NCBI RefSeq assembly: GCF_003312915.1
Contig: NZ_CP030261.1
Coordinates: 744,001-808,000, forward strand
Reading direction: 5' to 3'
Length of the DNA stretch: 64,000 bases
Origin: Flavobacterium fluviale
GTDB taxonomy: Bacteria; Bacteroidota; Bacteroidia; Flavobacteriales; Flavobacteriaceae
Of the stretch, positions 44,801-54,400 are shown one piece after another (position 1 is the first letter of the stretch; the number at the start of each line of letters is the position of its first letter). The notes beneath the pieces were generated by a model. The model ran no database searches. It saw only the letters and a program-made list of their open reading frames with translations, and had not been told where the DNA came from. The position numbers were made by a program, and so were the translations under genes.

Positions 44801-46932
44801 GCACCAAAACTAAAAGGAGTTGAACCCTGATCTGTTAATGTTCCCCAATCGATAGAATAACTTATGGGTGAATTGGCCGTAGCAGTGTAGGGAAGAGATG
44901 CGGTTGTTGCCAATGCATTTTGACAAATCGCCGTTACAGTACCCGATGTCGTTATACTTGGAAGAGCATTAACGGTTAGAGAAATATTCTGACTAGACGA
45001 ACACCCATTGGCATTTAAAATCGTTAAAACACCTGGATAATTTCCGGCAGGTGTATTTGCTGGAACGTTTATCGTATTGATACTTCCTGCTCCGGCACCA
45101 AAACTAAAAGGAGTTGAGCCCTGATCTGTCAGTGTTACCCAGTCGATAGAATAACTTATTGGTGAATTGGCCGTAGCCGTGTAAGGCAGAGATGCGGTTG
45201 TTGCCAATGCATTTTGACAAACTGCCGTTACCGTACCAGATGTTGTTATACTTGGAAGAGCATTAACGGTTAAAGAAATATTCTGACTAGACGAACATCC
45301 ATTGGCATTTAAAATCGTTAAAACACCTGGGTAATTTCCTGCTGGTGTATTTGCAGGTACGTTTATCGTATTGATACTTCCTGCTCCGGCACCAAAACTA
45401 AAAGGAGTTGAACCCTGATCTGTCAGTGTTCCCCAGTCGATAGAATAACTTATTGGCGAATTGGCGGTAGCCGTGTAAGGCAGAGATGCAGTTGTTGCCA
45501 ATGTATTTCGACAAACTGCTGTTACGACACCTGTTGTTGTAATGGCAGGATTTGCATTAATAACAACTGTAAAAGGATAAGTAGTTGATACACAACCCGC
45601 TGCATTACTAACGGTAAGATTTCCTGTATACGTCCCTGGTTGAGTATTTGCAGGAATTGTTATGTTTATTGAAGAAGGTGTCAAAGAATTACTAACTGCC
45701 GCGAAACTATTTGAAGGAGATGCATTCCATGTTATGCTATAAGTAGTTGGATCATTAGTTACTGTACTGTAAGGCAGTGTTGTGCTTTGCAAATTTGAAC
45801 TAGCGCATCTTGCAGTAGTTGTTCCTAATGCAATAGTTGGCCTTGTACCAACAACAACTTGAAAGGTATTATTAGCACTCAGTGTAGAGGAGCAATCTTG
45901 TGAAGCTAAAGAAACAACAGTAATAGTACTATTTCCTACAACATTCAGTCCTGTTGCGCTAAACTGTCCTGTTCCAGCAGTAGTAACAGTCATATTGACT
46001 GTAAGATTGTTTTGTGATGGACTACTTGTACTATAAGTCACGGTATAATTCCCCTTTGGCAAACTAGCTGCAGTACCTGTGAGTGTAACTAAAGAAGTTG
46101 TTCCGTTAGGTACACAAACATTTGCGGCCGAAGTTGCTGTTAAACTATAAGTTTTACAAGTATAAGTAACATTGACATGACCACGCGCTCCATTTCCTCC
46201 AGTTCTTAAATTACTGGAACTTGCCGCCCCTGCGCCACCCCCACCATAAGTACTTCCAGGATTTCCATTAACATTTGCCCCTATTAAACTTGCAACTCCA
46301 GCTCCCCCAGCTCCTCCAGCTCCAACTCCAAAATTACCACCATTACCGCCACTTCCTGACGAAAGTCCCAAACTTAATAATGAATTGGATCCCCCACCTG
46401 AAGATCCTCCATTTGCTGTAGCTAAATTCCCCAAAGCTCCTGTAGCTCCTGCGACACCACTGGGAGGATTACCCGATAAAAGATTAGCAATACCTCCTGG
46501 ACCACCAGGAGCATTAAACACACTTGTAAATCCAGTTATATAAGAATCACCCCCTTTTGTTCCATTTCCTTCTCCACCTAGATTAACACCTCCAACGACA
46601 ACAGATAAACTAGAAAATCCAATTGTTGAAATATTTCCTCTAGCATATGCGCCACCGCCACCGCCACCACCGCCTCGTGCTAATCCTCCTCCAAGCATAG
46701 CTGCACCTCCAGCACCTCCAGCGCCCCACGCTTCTACAGTAACCTGATCCATACCAGCCGGAAGAATTAACGTTCCACTTGATATGTACGGATGTGTCCT
46801 AGTTTGTGCTTTGACCGAATTATAAAAGAGTGAAATAATTAAAATCAGAAGGAATTTTAATGATTTGTCAAAATGTTCTTGTGAGGGAAAAACAGTAAAA
46901 TGCTTTAAGGCAGTAAGTAAATCTTTTTTCAT
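41857..46932 (-). CDS. Giant secreted protein with 98-residue tandem repeats and T9SS type C sorting region
   Basis: A 1691-residue protein with an unusually long N-terminus before its hydrophobic signal core (about 25-42, ending KAQ). Residues 60-240 are very Gly-rich (AWGAGGAGG, GGGGGGGGAYARG), like bacterial glycine-rich lectin-like domains. Seven Ig-like repeats of about 98 residues follow; units 2-6 (459-948) are near identical and units 1 and 7 are diverged copies. A Gly-poor linker leads to the shared type C module (about 1130-1691): RRYDLTHWSSPI, FTFFGNPYPSAI, MRVPGRNSQFYKS, RVWLNLTNSEG and the terminal sorting part ending RKVIFN. An adhesin role is likely. It is first of three leftward relatives. 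Confidence 0.88.
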   Translation of the reverse strand: MKKDLLTALKHFTVFPSQEHFDKSLKFLLILIISLFYNSVKAQTRTHPYISSGTLILPAGMDQVTVEAWGAGGAGGAAMLGGGLARGGGGGGGGAYARGNISTIGFSSLSVVVGGVNLGGEGNGTKGGDSYITGFTSVFNAPGGPGGIANLLSGNPPSGVAGATGALGNLATANGGSSGGGSNSLLSLGLSSGSGGNGGNFGVGAGGAGGAGVASLIGANVNGNPGSTYGGGGAGAASSSNLRTGGNGARGHVNVTYTCKTYSLTATSAANVCVPNGTTSLVTLTGTAASLPKGNYTVTYSTSSPSQNNLTVNMTVTTAGTGQFSATGLNVVGNSTITVVSLASQDCSSTLSANNTFQVVVGTRPTIALGTTTARCASSNLQSTTLPYSTVTNDPTTYSITWNASPSNSFAAVSNSLTPSSINITIPANTQPGTYTGNLTVSNAAGCVSTTYPFTVVINANPAITTTGVVTAVCRNTLATTASLPYTATANSPISYSIDWGTLTDQGSTPFSFGAGAGSINTINVPANTPAGNYPGVLTILNANGCSSSQNISLTVNALPSITTSGTVTAVCQNALATTASLPYTATANSPISYSIDWVTLTDQGSTPFSFGAGAGSINTINVPANTPAGNYPGVLTILNANGCSSSQNISLTVNALPSITTSGTVTAICQNALATTASLPYTATANSPISYSIDWGTLTDQGSTPFSFGAGAGSINTINVPANTPAGNYPGVLTILNVNGCSSSQNISLTVNALPSITTSGTVTAVCQNALATTASLPYTATANSPISYSIDWGTLTDQGSTPFSFGAGAGSINTINVPANTPAGNYPGVLTILNANGCSSSQNISFTVNALPSITTSGTVTAVCQNTLAATASLPYTATANSPISYSIDWGTLTDQGSTPFSFGAGAGNINTINVPANTPAGNYSGVLTILNANGCSSSQNILLIVNGSPTINTTGIFTPVCESTSPQTTTLNYNSTTGSPINYAIDWIALTDQTSTPFTFSSGSGTVINVNVPANATAGTYNGVMTISAANGCPVNQAVSLTINAVSAPSASVTQQPSCQTNSGIITVTVPQPGTGYSYSIDGVDFSNTSGVFTGLAPGVYNVKAKNITSGCESPSTPLNVNAVVTKMWNGSVSASWGDAANWTPAGVPLASDCVTIPDVTTNPIISGTDGSFFANRITVENNGSLIVEGTNTITITNEVNVLGNGVFTFENNASLVQVSNAVNTGNIIYKRDTPPVRRYDLTHWSSPITRVPVFTLFDFSPGTLFDKFYKYDPVTKWIIINSGAEEMVAGKGYTIRAPQNYELLLTEIFHGEFIGVPNNGDILAPEAVAEKFTFFGNPYPSAIYADQFIYDNAANIYGTLFFWTHNTPPSQSTPGTHVFSYNNDDYAIYNLSGAITIGNLEGVGATTPGNQSPPLGYIAAGQGFFAKARTNQRAIFTNSMRVPGRNSQFYKSSAANEIQKHRVWLNLTNSEGAFKQLLIAYVTGATNLWDNNYDAVTMDAHPYIDFYSINQAKKLVIQGREVPFAASDTIPLGYRSALEGEFTIAIDHTDGNLNNQAIYLQDNVTKTLHNLKSGGYKFTTTKGVFQQRFVIRYTDPSVTLGNDDFTGTDRNVYVSVKDKSIKLQAAADEEKLQETAVYDVGGKLLYHKKGIDGKEWIITNLRSGPQVLLVKITLDNGKTFTRKVIFN
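44089..45558 (-). repeat. Five tandem 294-bp repeats inside the coding region
   Basis: Five consecutive in-frame units of exactly 98 codons each, together 1470 bp, differing by scattered substitutions only. Each encodes NxxPSITTSG at the start and NGCSSSQNISLTV at the end. No length variation is seen among units, so they look recently expanded or homogenised by recombination. Confidence 0.95.
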
Positions 46933-47395
46933 TTTGTGGCATTTTAGTAATTGAAAAATAAATTCAAACTCAAAACAAGATTAATTGCAATTGAAAGGAT
47001 TTAAATCAAAAGATTAATCCAGAGAGAGGATATTTTCCACTTTGCAATTAATTAAGGCAGGTAAAAAACAGTTTAATAAACTGACTTATGAATAAAAAAG
47101 ATATAATTATAAGGCTTGTAAAAACTATAACTTAATCGATTATAATTGCATTTTATCGATTAAACACCACAACAAGGTACGATTTTATTTACATTGAAAA
47201 TTGTCTTGTAGTATTAAACATATAATTTTAACACCTAAAACCCAATAAATTAAAAAAATAGGAAAAAACTGTTAATTAATAAAAAATAAACAGTTAATTA
47301 ACTAAAAATCAAAATTTTAAATAATATACTGGAGTTAAAAAAAGCCTTTCACGTAAATAATGCAAAAGGCTTTCGAAAATTATATGCAATAAAGC
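46933..47395. other. 463-bp spacer with terminator for the delta-60 protein gene
   Basis: On the minus strand, AAAGCCTTT (47341-47349) and AAAGGCTTT (47365-47373) form a stem followed by a T run at 47334-47340, a terminator for the gene to its right. The remaining 400 bp is very AT-rich and presumably holds the promoter of the type C gene at 46932. I see no clear -7 box, gene or RNA there. Confidence 0.6.
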
Positions 47396-50300
47396 TTAAA
47401 AAATTACTTTATAAGAAGTTGAATTCTTGTTTTCAACAATGACTTTGACAAATAAAACTTGATGGGAAGAAACTAAATTTTGAATGGATATTTTTTTTGC
47501 TTCAATGTTAGTTTTCTTATACAATTGATTTCCAGAAACATCATATATACAAACTTCGTTAATATTATCCGCAAACGAATTTATAGTAATTATTTTACTT
47601 TCTACAGATACTAGAACTCTTTCTTTATCTCTTGTATTTTCATTAATCTCCAGAGTTTTATTAGTATAAATTATTGAAAAGCGATCATTAAAAGTCCCTA
47701 TATCAGAATCAAATTGATAAGGGGTTTCACTAAGATTATGAATTTTATTTAAAGTTTTATCGACTAAAAAAATAGTACGTGAATTAAAGAATTTATCCTG
47801 ATGATCGATTTCAAAAGTTAAAGCAGCTTTGAAATTAGCTTTGTACCCTAAAATAATTGAATCGCTTTCAACAAACGGCCAGGCTTTTCCTTGAATTGTT
47901 AATTTTTTATTTTCTAGAATACTATAAAAATCCAATGCACCATCTGATGCCAAAAGCTCCGCATCATAACTTAAATCTAAAGAATTCGATGCTCCATCTT
48001 CGTAACCTAATAAAATTTGTCTGAATCCATTTTCATTATTCTTAAGATTAAGCCAAAAACGATGTTTTTCATTTTGAGATTCTTTTTCTAAGTTCTTAGC
48101 GGGCTTAAAAAAAGCACTATTTCTACCTGGAATCCGCATACTGTTATTAAATTCTATGGTTCCTTCTACATTGCTTTTTACAAAAAAACCTTGTCCTGAA
48201 GCGATAGTGCCATCGGGTGCCAAATTACTAACACCAGAATCGACTGCAGATCTTGTACCAACACCGCCCAGAAGATTATAAACAGCGTAACTATCATCAG
48301 AATAGTGACCATTTAGTGGAGGAGAATTGTGCGTCCAAAAATAAAGTGCCCCTCTTGTTTTTCCAGCATTATACTTTAAAAACTCATCCGCATTTATAGC
48401 CGAAGGATATGGATTTCCAATTAGATAAAAACGATTTGCGTGCTCAAAATTAATTTCTACTTTTCCATTGTTTGGAATTCCTTTGAAAATTCCTTCAAAT
48501 AATGAACGTTCTGTAAGTGAGTAATTTTGCGGAGCACGGATAGTATAACCTTGACCTGCAATCATTGTCATTGTACCATAATAATTAATATTCCATTTGG
48601 AAATTGGATCGTACCAATAAAATTTGTCAAAGAGTGTTTGGGGAGAAAAATCAAATAATTTCTGATTACCTACAGGTGAAGACCAGAAAGTAAGATCGTA
48701 CCGTATTACGGGATTTGTTTTTCGTTTCATATGAATAATTCCAGTGTTAATCATATCATCATCTGATTGATAAAGACTAGCGCCGTCTTCTAAAACCAAA
48801 GTTCCTGCACCAACATAGGCAAATTCTATTCCTAATGTATTTTTCTCTAACAATACAACTTTTTTATCTTGGTCGATAGAACAGCCGCAAATGGTTGTAG
48901 TCGTTAAGTTTGGATAGCTTTCTTTAAAATAAACATCTTTTCCCGGCGAGGGAAAACCATTAGACCAAGAATTTCCATTCCAAGTAGTGTTATCTACACA
49001 TAGTTTTAGTCGGGCAATTCTATGCTTTGAAATACCTGATATTGAATTAAAATTTCCGCCTATTAACAATTTATAATCTTCAGCGAAACTCATGGTAAAA
49101 AGAGTATTGTTTAATGGAGCTGTAAAAGAATTATCATAGTCCCCTGATGCCAATAATCGGATAAGCCTTTGAGAAGTAATATTTTTATAGGTCCCTGAAA
49201 AAGCCCCTCCAACTAAAATTCTCTGGTCAGGCTGAACCAAAATAGCTCGAACATCACCTTTACTAAAACCAGTTCCAGATTCAAAAGAAGCATCTAGACT
49301 TCCGTCAGTATTTAATCGAAGAATTCTTTTTTGTGAAATGCCATTGAAAGTTACAAAGGAACCGCCGATAATAATCTTTTGATCAGATTGCAAAGCAATC
49401 GCATAAACATATTTGTCAAATCCTTGGCGGATATTAAAACTTGAATCAATACTTCCATCGGTATTTAAACGTACTAAACCGGCAAAAGGTAAATTATTAA
49501 AAGTCTTAAAACGGCCTCCTGCCAGAATCTTGCCATCTGGTTGAAGTGCTACTATTTCTATAATTCCATCAGCACCTAAACCTGTATCGAAACTAGGATC
49601 TTTTGATCCATCTGGCAGTAACCTGACAATTCTGCAAGCATTTAATGATGAACCATTGAATTTTGTAAAACTACCCGCAGCAATTATCTTCTGATCAGGC
49701 TGAATTGCGACTGAATTTATCTGCCCACTGAAACCTTCTCCCAGTATAAAAGAAGTATCTATTTGTCCATTTTCAAAAATCCTGACCAATCGATTACTTA
49801 AAACATCATTATATTTTGTAAAATTACCTCCTAAAATTACTTTACCATCGGTTTGTAAAACCGCTGTTTTTATTAAATTATTTGCACCAGAATTTTGAGT
49901 ATTAAAAGAATGATCTATAGAACCATCTTCAAGAAGACAAGTTATTTTAGAAACCGGCACTTCATTAAATTTTTTAAAATTACCTCCGACAATTATTTTT
50001 CTACTCGGCAGGGGCAGAATACTAAAAACCGAATTGTCAAAACCAATTCCAGAAGACAAATAAGCACTATCATGTTCTCCTTCACTATTGATCTTAGCTA
50101 ACTTACCTTGATTGTGTCCATTAAAAACAAAGAAAGATCCTCCGATAAACCAATTACCTTCATCATCAAATTCTAGGCTGAAAACAGATGCTGTAGCAGG
50201 TCCTGTCCCGATGTCAAAATTTGGATGTAATGTTCCGTCTGCGTTAAGAAAAATTAACCTGTTAAATTCCGTATTATTATAAAGACCCGAAAAAGATGTT

Positions 50301-51256
50301 CCTACCATTATTTCACCATCCGCATTTATCTTTATTACCTGAACTCCATCTTTATTAAAACCTAAACCTGTTTGAAAACTTTCATCTATCGTTCCGTCTT
50401 CATTTAACCGAATTATCCGATTTGCAGCAACTCCATTATAAGTACTGAAGCTGCCTCCTAAAATAATTTTCCCATCAGGCTGTAATGCCGCAGCGTTTAT
50501 GTTGCCGTCAAAACCACTTCCTGTACTAAAATCAGTATCAAGAGTACCATTTATATTTAATCTGATAATTCTATTGGCTGGAATTCCGTTAAAAGTGGTA
50601 AAGTTTCCTGTAAAAGTAATTTTCCCACTTGGTAAAACCCGCACATGTGAAACATTCAATGGAGAACCTGAGCCAGTTAAAAACGAAGAATCGAGTGAAC
50701 CGTTCGGGAATAAACGTGCCACTCTATTTACTGTAGTATTGTTATACTTTGTAAAGCTTCCAACAATAATTATTTTCCCATCAGATTGAAAGGCAATATC
50801 ATAAACAATTCCTGTTGTAGCTCCTATGGTAGTATTGAAAGTCGAATCGTAAGAACCATCAGAATTTAAACGAATGAGTCTTCCCGCACTAATCCCATTA
50901 TAACTTGTAAAACTACCTCCGAGTATAATTTTTCCATCATCCTGCAGAAAAGATGCATAAATTTTACCATTGAAACCTGTTCCCGTATTAAAGCTTTCAT
51001 CTATAGTACCGTCAGGATTTAAGCGCGTCAGATAAGATACTGGAAATCCGTTTAAACTTAAATAATCGCCACCAACAATTAAATTGCCATCCCTTTGCAG
51101 AAGAAGGGTTCTAACAGGGTCGTTAAATCCGTCTCCTTTTGTTCCGTCATCGAATGTATTAAAAGTATTATCTACTTTACCTTGTTGTGCAAAAAGATAT
51201 GGGTTACCAGAGAAGAAAAAAGTAAAAATGAATAAATAAAATAATTTTCTAATCAA
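47396..51256 (-). CDS. Delta-60 repeat propeller-like protein with T9SS type C sorting region
   Basis: A 1286-residue protein starting at a TTG, with no ATG upstream and a signal peptide at once after it (ending YLFAQ). Residues about 28-770 contain some 14 delta-60 repeats of about 52 residues, each with DGKIILGGSF, RLIRL, DGSxDxSF. Such repeats are expected to build beta-propellers. The rest is the shared type C module: IRYDLTFWSSPV, LFDFSPQTLFDKFYWYD, GQGYTIRAPQNY, FYLIGNPYPSAI, SMRIPGRNSAFFK and the end VKVIVENKNSTSYKVIF. It probably sits on the surface or is released. It lies 463 bp from its left relative and 151 bp from its right one. Confidence 0.87.
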   Translation of the reverse strand: MIRKLFYLFIFTFFFSGNPYLFAQQGKVDNTFNTFDDGTKGDGFNDPVRTLLLQRDGNLIVGGDYLSLNGFPVSYLTRLNPDGTIDESFNTGTGFNGKIYASFLQDDGKIILGGSFTSYNGISAGRLIRLNSDGSYDSTFNTTIGATTGIVYDIAFQSDGKIIIVGSFTKYNNTTVNRVARLFPNGSLDSSFLTGSGSPLNVSHVRVLPSGKITFTGNFTTFNGIPANRIIRLNINGTLDTDFSTGSGFDGNINAAALQPDGKIILGGSFSTYNGVAANRIIRLNEDGTIDESFQTGLGFNKDGVQVIKINADGEIMVGTSFSGLYNNTEFNRLIFLNADGTLHPNFDIGTGPATASVFSLEFDDEGNWFIGGSFFVFNGHNQGKLAKINSEGEHDSAYLSSGIGFDNSVFSILPLPSRKIIVGGNFKKFNEVPVSKITCLLEDGSIDHSFNTQNSGANNLIKTAVLQTDGKVILGGNFTKYNDVLSNRLVRIFENGQIDTSFILGEGFSGQINSVAIQPDQKIIAAGSFTKFNGSSLNACRIVRLLPDGSKDPSFDTGLGADGIIEIVALQPDGKILAGGRFKTFNNLPFAGLVRLNTDGSIDSSFNIRQGFDKYVYAIALQSDQKIIIGGSFVTFNGISQKRILRLNTDGSLDASFESGTGFSKGDVRAILVQPDQRILVGGAFSGTYKNITSQRLIRLLASGDYDNSFTAPLNNTLFTMSFAEDYKLLIGGNFNSISGISKHRIARLKLCVDNTTWNGNSWSNGFPSPGKDVYFKESYPNLTTTTICGCSIDQDKKVVLLEKNTLGIEFAYVGAGTLVLEDGASLYQSDDDMINTGIIHMKRKTNPVIRYDLTFWSSPVGNQKLFDFSPQTLFDKFYWYDPISKWNINYYGTMTMIAGQGYTIRAPQNYSLTERSLFEGIFKGIPNNGKVEINFEHANRFYLIGNPYPSAINADEFLKYNAGKTRGALYFWTHNSPPLNGHYSDDSYAVYNLLGGVGTRSAVDSGVSNLAPDGTIASGQGFFVKSNVEGTIEFNNSMRIPGRNSAFFKPAKNLEKESQNEKHRFWLNLKNNENGFRQILLGYEDGASNSLDLSYDAELLASDGALDFYSILENKKLTIQGKAWPFVESDSIILGYKANFKAALTFEIDHQDKFFNSRTIFLVDKTLNKIHNLSETPYQFDSDIGTFNDRFSIIYTNKTLEINENTRDKERVLVSVESKIITINSFADNINEVCIYDVSGNQLYKKTNIEAKKISIQNLVSSHQVLFVKVIVENKNSTSYKVIF

Positions 51257-51349
51257 AACAATACAATTAAAGTTAATACACGTAAGAATTTAGCTAAAAT
51301 TATAAAGTATTAATAAGGACTGCAATACCTAGATTTAGGGATATTATAG

Positions 51350-51386
51350 AATAAAAAAAGTCCATTCTTTTTAAGGAATGGACTTT
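51350..51386 (-). terminator. Terminator after the 2073-residue type C gene
   Basis: On the minus strand the stem AAAGTCCATTC/GAATGGACTTT is followed by a T7 run, 22 bp after the stop at 51408. Confidence 0.9.
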
Positions 51387-51407
51387 TAAATTTATTGGAT
51401 TTTACAA

Positions 51408-54400
51408 TTACAAATTACTATAAATAATTTTCTTGGTAAATGTATGTCCATTTTCTAGAGTGATTTTTACTAATAACGCTTGGTCGCTAGAATGTAAATT
51501 TGAAATTATTAATTCTGAAGAATTCACTTTGTTTTTATTATATAACAATTGTGCTCCAACATTAAAAATATTCACTTCCTTTAATAATTCTTTTGAAGAA
51601 GTAATTTTTACAACTCCATCTTTTACCGATACAACAACACTATTTTCAAGATTCTCAAAATCGTCTGTTCCTAATGTTTTAGAAGTGTAGCGAATTACAA
51701 AACGATTATTGAAACTTCCTTCTGCTGTTGTAAACGTATAATTTTCCAGACGCAGATTTGTTGTTTTTCCAGTTTCTTTATCAACTAAGTAAACATCTTG
51801 ATTATTAAAGATTCCATCAGCATGATCAATTGAAATAGTGTAATCTCCTTTAGCTGATAACTTATATCCTAACGGAACTTCATCGCTTTTTTCAAATGGC
51901 AGTGCACGTCCTTGTATTGTTAGCTTCTTATTGGTGTTAATACTATAAAAATCTACAAGACTATTGGCTGCCATCGAAACAGCATCATAATTAATATCCA
52001 GACTGTTTGTTGCTCCCTGGATATAACCAAAAAGGATTTGTTTGAAAACACCGCTGCTGCTTGTAATATTCAGCCACACACGGTTTCTTTCAATGCTTTC
52101 TGCTGCTGCTGTTTTATAAAACTGGCTGTTGTTTCCTGCTCTTCTTTCATTGTTTTTAAATACTATCGTTCCTGTTTCTGGTTTTGCAAAGAATCCCTGA
52201 GTTGCGGCTATATATCCATTAAATGGTACTCCGCCGCCTCCTGTCGTAGCTCCAGATGCATTAAAAATGGTATAATCGTTATTGTAATAATAGGTGTTAT
52301 CTGCAGGATTACGCACGGGCAGTTCTTCATGCCCCCAGAAATACAGCGAACCTAAATTTGGATTATCGGCCATTAACTGCTGTGCGCTTATTGCAGAAGG
52401 ATAAGGATTTCCAATTAAATTCCATTTGGTATTTACAACTGGAACAGAGATGTCGCCATTATTAGGAACACCTGTAAATACAGCAGTAAAATCCTGTGGT
52501 ATGATAAGATGATAACTCTGAGGAGCCCTGATCGTATAACCTTTACCAGTTTCCATTACCATAGTTCCGTTATTACTGATGCCCCATTTTCCTGCATTCG
52601 AATCGTAATAATGGAATTTATCGAACAGTGTGCCTGGAGATAAATCATGCATGGTAAAGCCTGATTTTGTAACCGGCATAGACCAGTATGTCAGGTCGTA
52701 ACGGCGTACAGAAGTTGTTCTTTTATAAACAATGTCCCCGCTATTTACTGCATTTGTAGTTTGTATTAAACTTGATCCGCTTTCAAAAACTAATTTACCA
52801 TTAGATGTTACAGAATTTGTAATTGTTAAAGTTACTCCGTTTGGAATTATAACATCGGGATCTCCGGCCCCAGTAGGAACATTTATTGTTAGAGAACAAG
52901 CCGCAATATTAATTGTAAATGGCTGATTAGCTGCCGAATTTACAATCACTCTTTTCGAACTATCTGGATCACCATTAGACCAGCTTGAACCATTCCAAAT
53001 TGTTGTAGAAATTTGATCTACTATAGTTGCAGAAACTGCAGGACTCGAAGTACAATTTGAGGCATTGGTTACAGTAAAATAATAAGTACCTGCTGCTAAG
53101 TTTGCAATACTGTGAGAACTTCCCGTACCAGAAATTGTTTGTAATGCTGTACCTGTTTGATTAATTGTCCAGTTTCCTGATGGCAAATTAGTAATACTAA
53201 CTCCACCAGAAGTTTCACAAGTTATATCGGTTTTTGCTACCGTTGGAGTGGTTGGAAGCGGGTTTACGGTTATTGTTGCATTTCCAGTTATTCCTGCTGC
53301 TACTGCTGTACAATTTGCATCGCTTAGAGCTGTAATAGCATAAGTTGTTGTACTTGTTGGATTAACACTAACAGTATATGGATTTAAACTAGTTGAAAAG
53401 CTACCAGATGTTGCTCCATATGTATATGATATATTCCAGGGCGCTGTACCTGTGAATGCAACAGAAATAGTGGTGCTTTCACCGCTGCAAATCGTAGTTG
53501 ATCCACTTACAGCAGCTGTCGGTCTCGGATTAATTGAAATTACAGCATTTCCTGTTCTGTCTGCTGGAATTGATGGGCAATTGTTCGCATCATTTAAAGC
53601 TGTAACAGTGTAAGTTGTATTTGCTGTTGGACTTACATTGAATGTATATGGGCTTGCGGTAATTCCAGAAACATTTGTTGTATTTGTACCATCTGAATAG
53701 GTTAAGCTCCAAGGTGCTGTCCCTGTTAATGCAACTGAAACTGTCGCACTTGTCCCGTTACAAATTGACGTTGTGCCGCTTACCACTGAAGTAGGTCTTG
53801 GATTTACTTTTACCAATACCATCGTTGATGTACTACTGCAGCCATTAGAAGTAACTGTTCTTCTAAAAAATGTACTTTGGTTTAATATTCCTGGAGAATA
53901 ATCTTGAGAATTTGCACCTGATATAGTAGAGAAACTTCCTTCTACACCTGTAGTACTGCTTTCCCAAGAATAAGTATAAGTCCCATTTCCAGTTGGAGTG
54001 TTACCTGAAATTATTGGAGCTGTCGTTCCCTGGCATATTGGCTGTGTATAAGATGCAGAACCATAAAATCGCTTAAAAACATTAAAACAAGGATCGCCAT
54101 AATTTGTATTATCAGCTAAAAAGGAAGTCGTATTAGTCCCTAATAGCAGTTCTTCTGTTTTAGATTGACTTGTAGAAGAATGACAGCTTTGAATAGTATA
54201 AGAACCACATGAGCCATCTGGTCTACCATAGCTGGCAAAATTTACAGTGTTAAAGTAATTTCCAGCAGGAGCAATAAAATTAATAGGATTGTTTTCATCT
54301 GCAAAAGCACATACAGTTCCTGAAGTACCATTTGTATAACTAATAGTGTTATTTCCAACTCCAATTGTTATAGTACCACTAGTTGTTGCAACAGTACAAG

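Noticed and set aside
44089..45558. CRISPR array or satellite
   Set aside because: The 294-bp units are coding, in frame and without spacers.
52038..52355. 105-codon antisense frame, repeated at 62055-62372
   Set aside because: It occurs twice only because it is the opposite strand of the duplicated type C module; its composition (CCCCF) is not protein-like.
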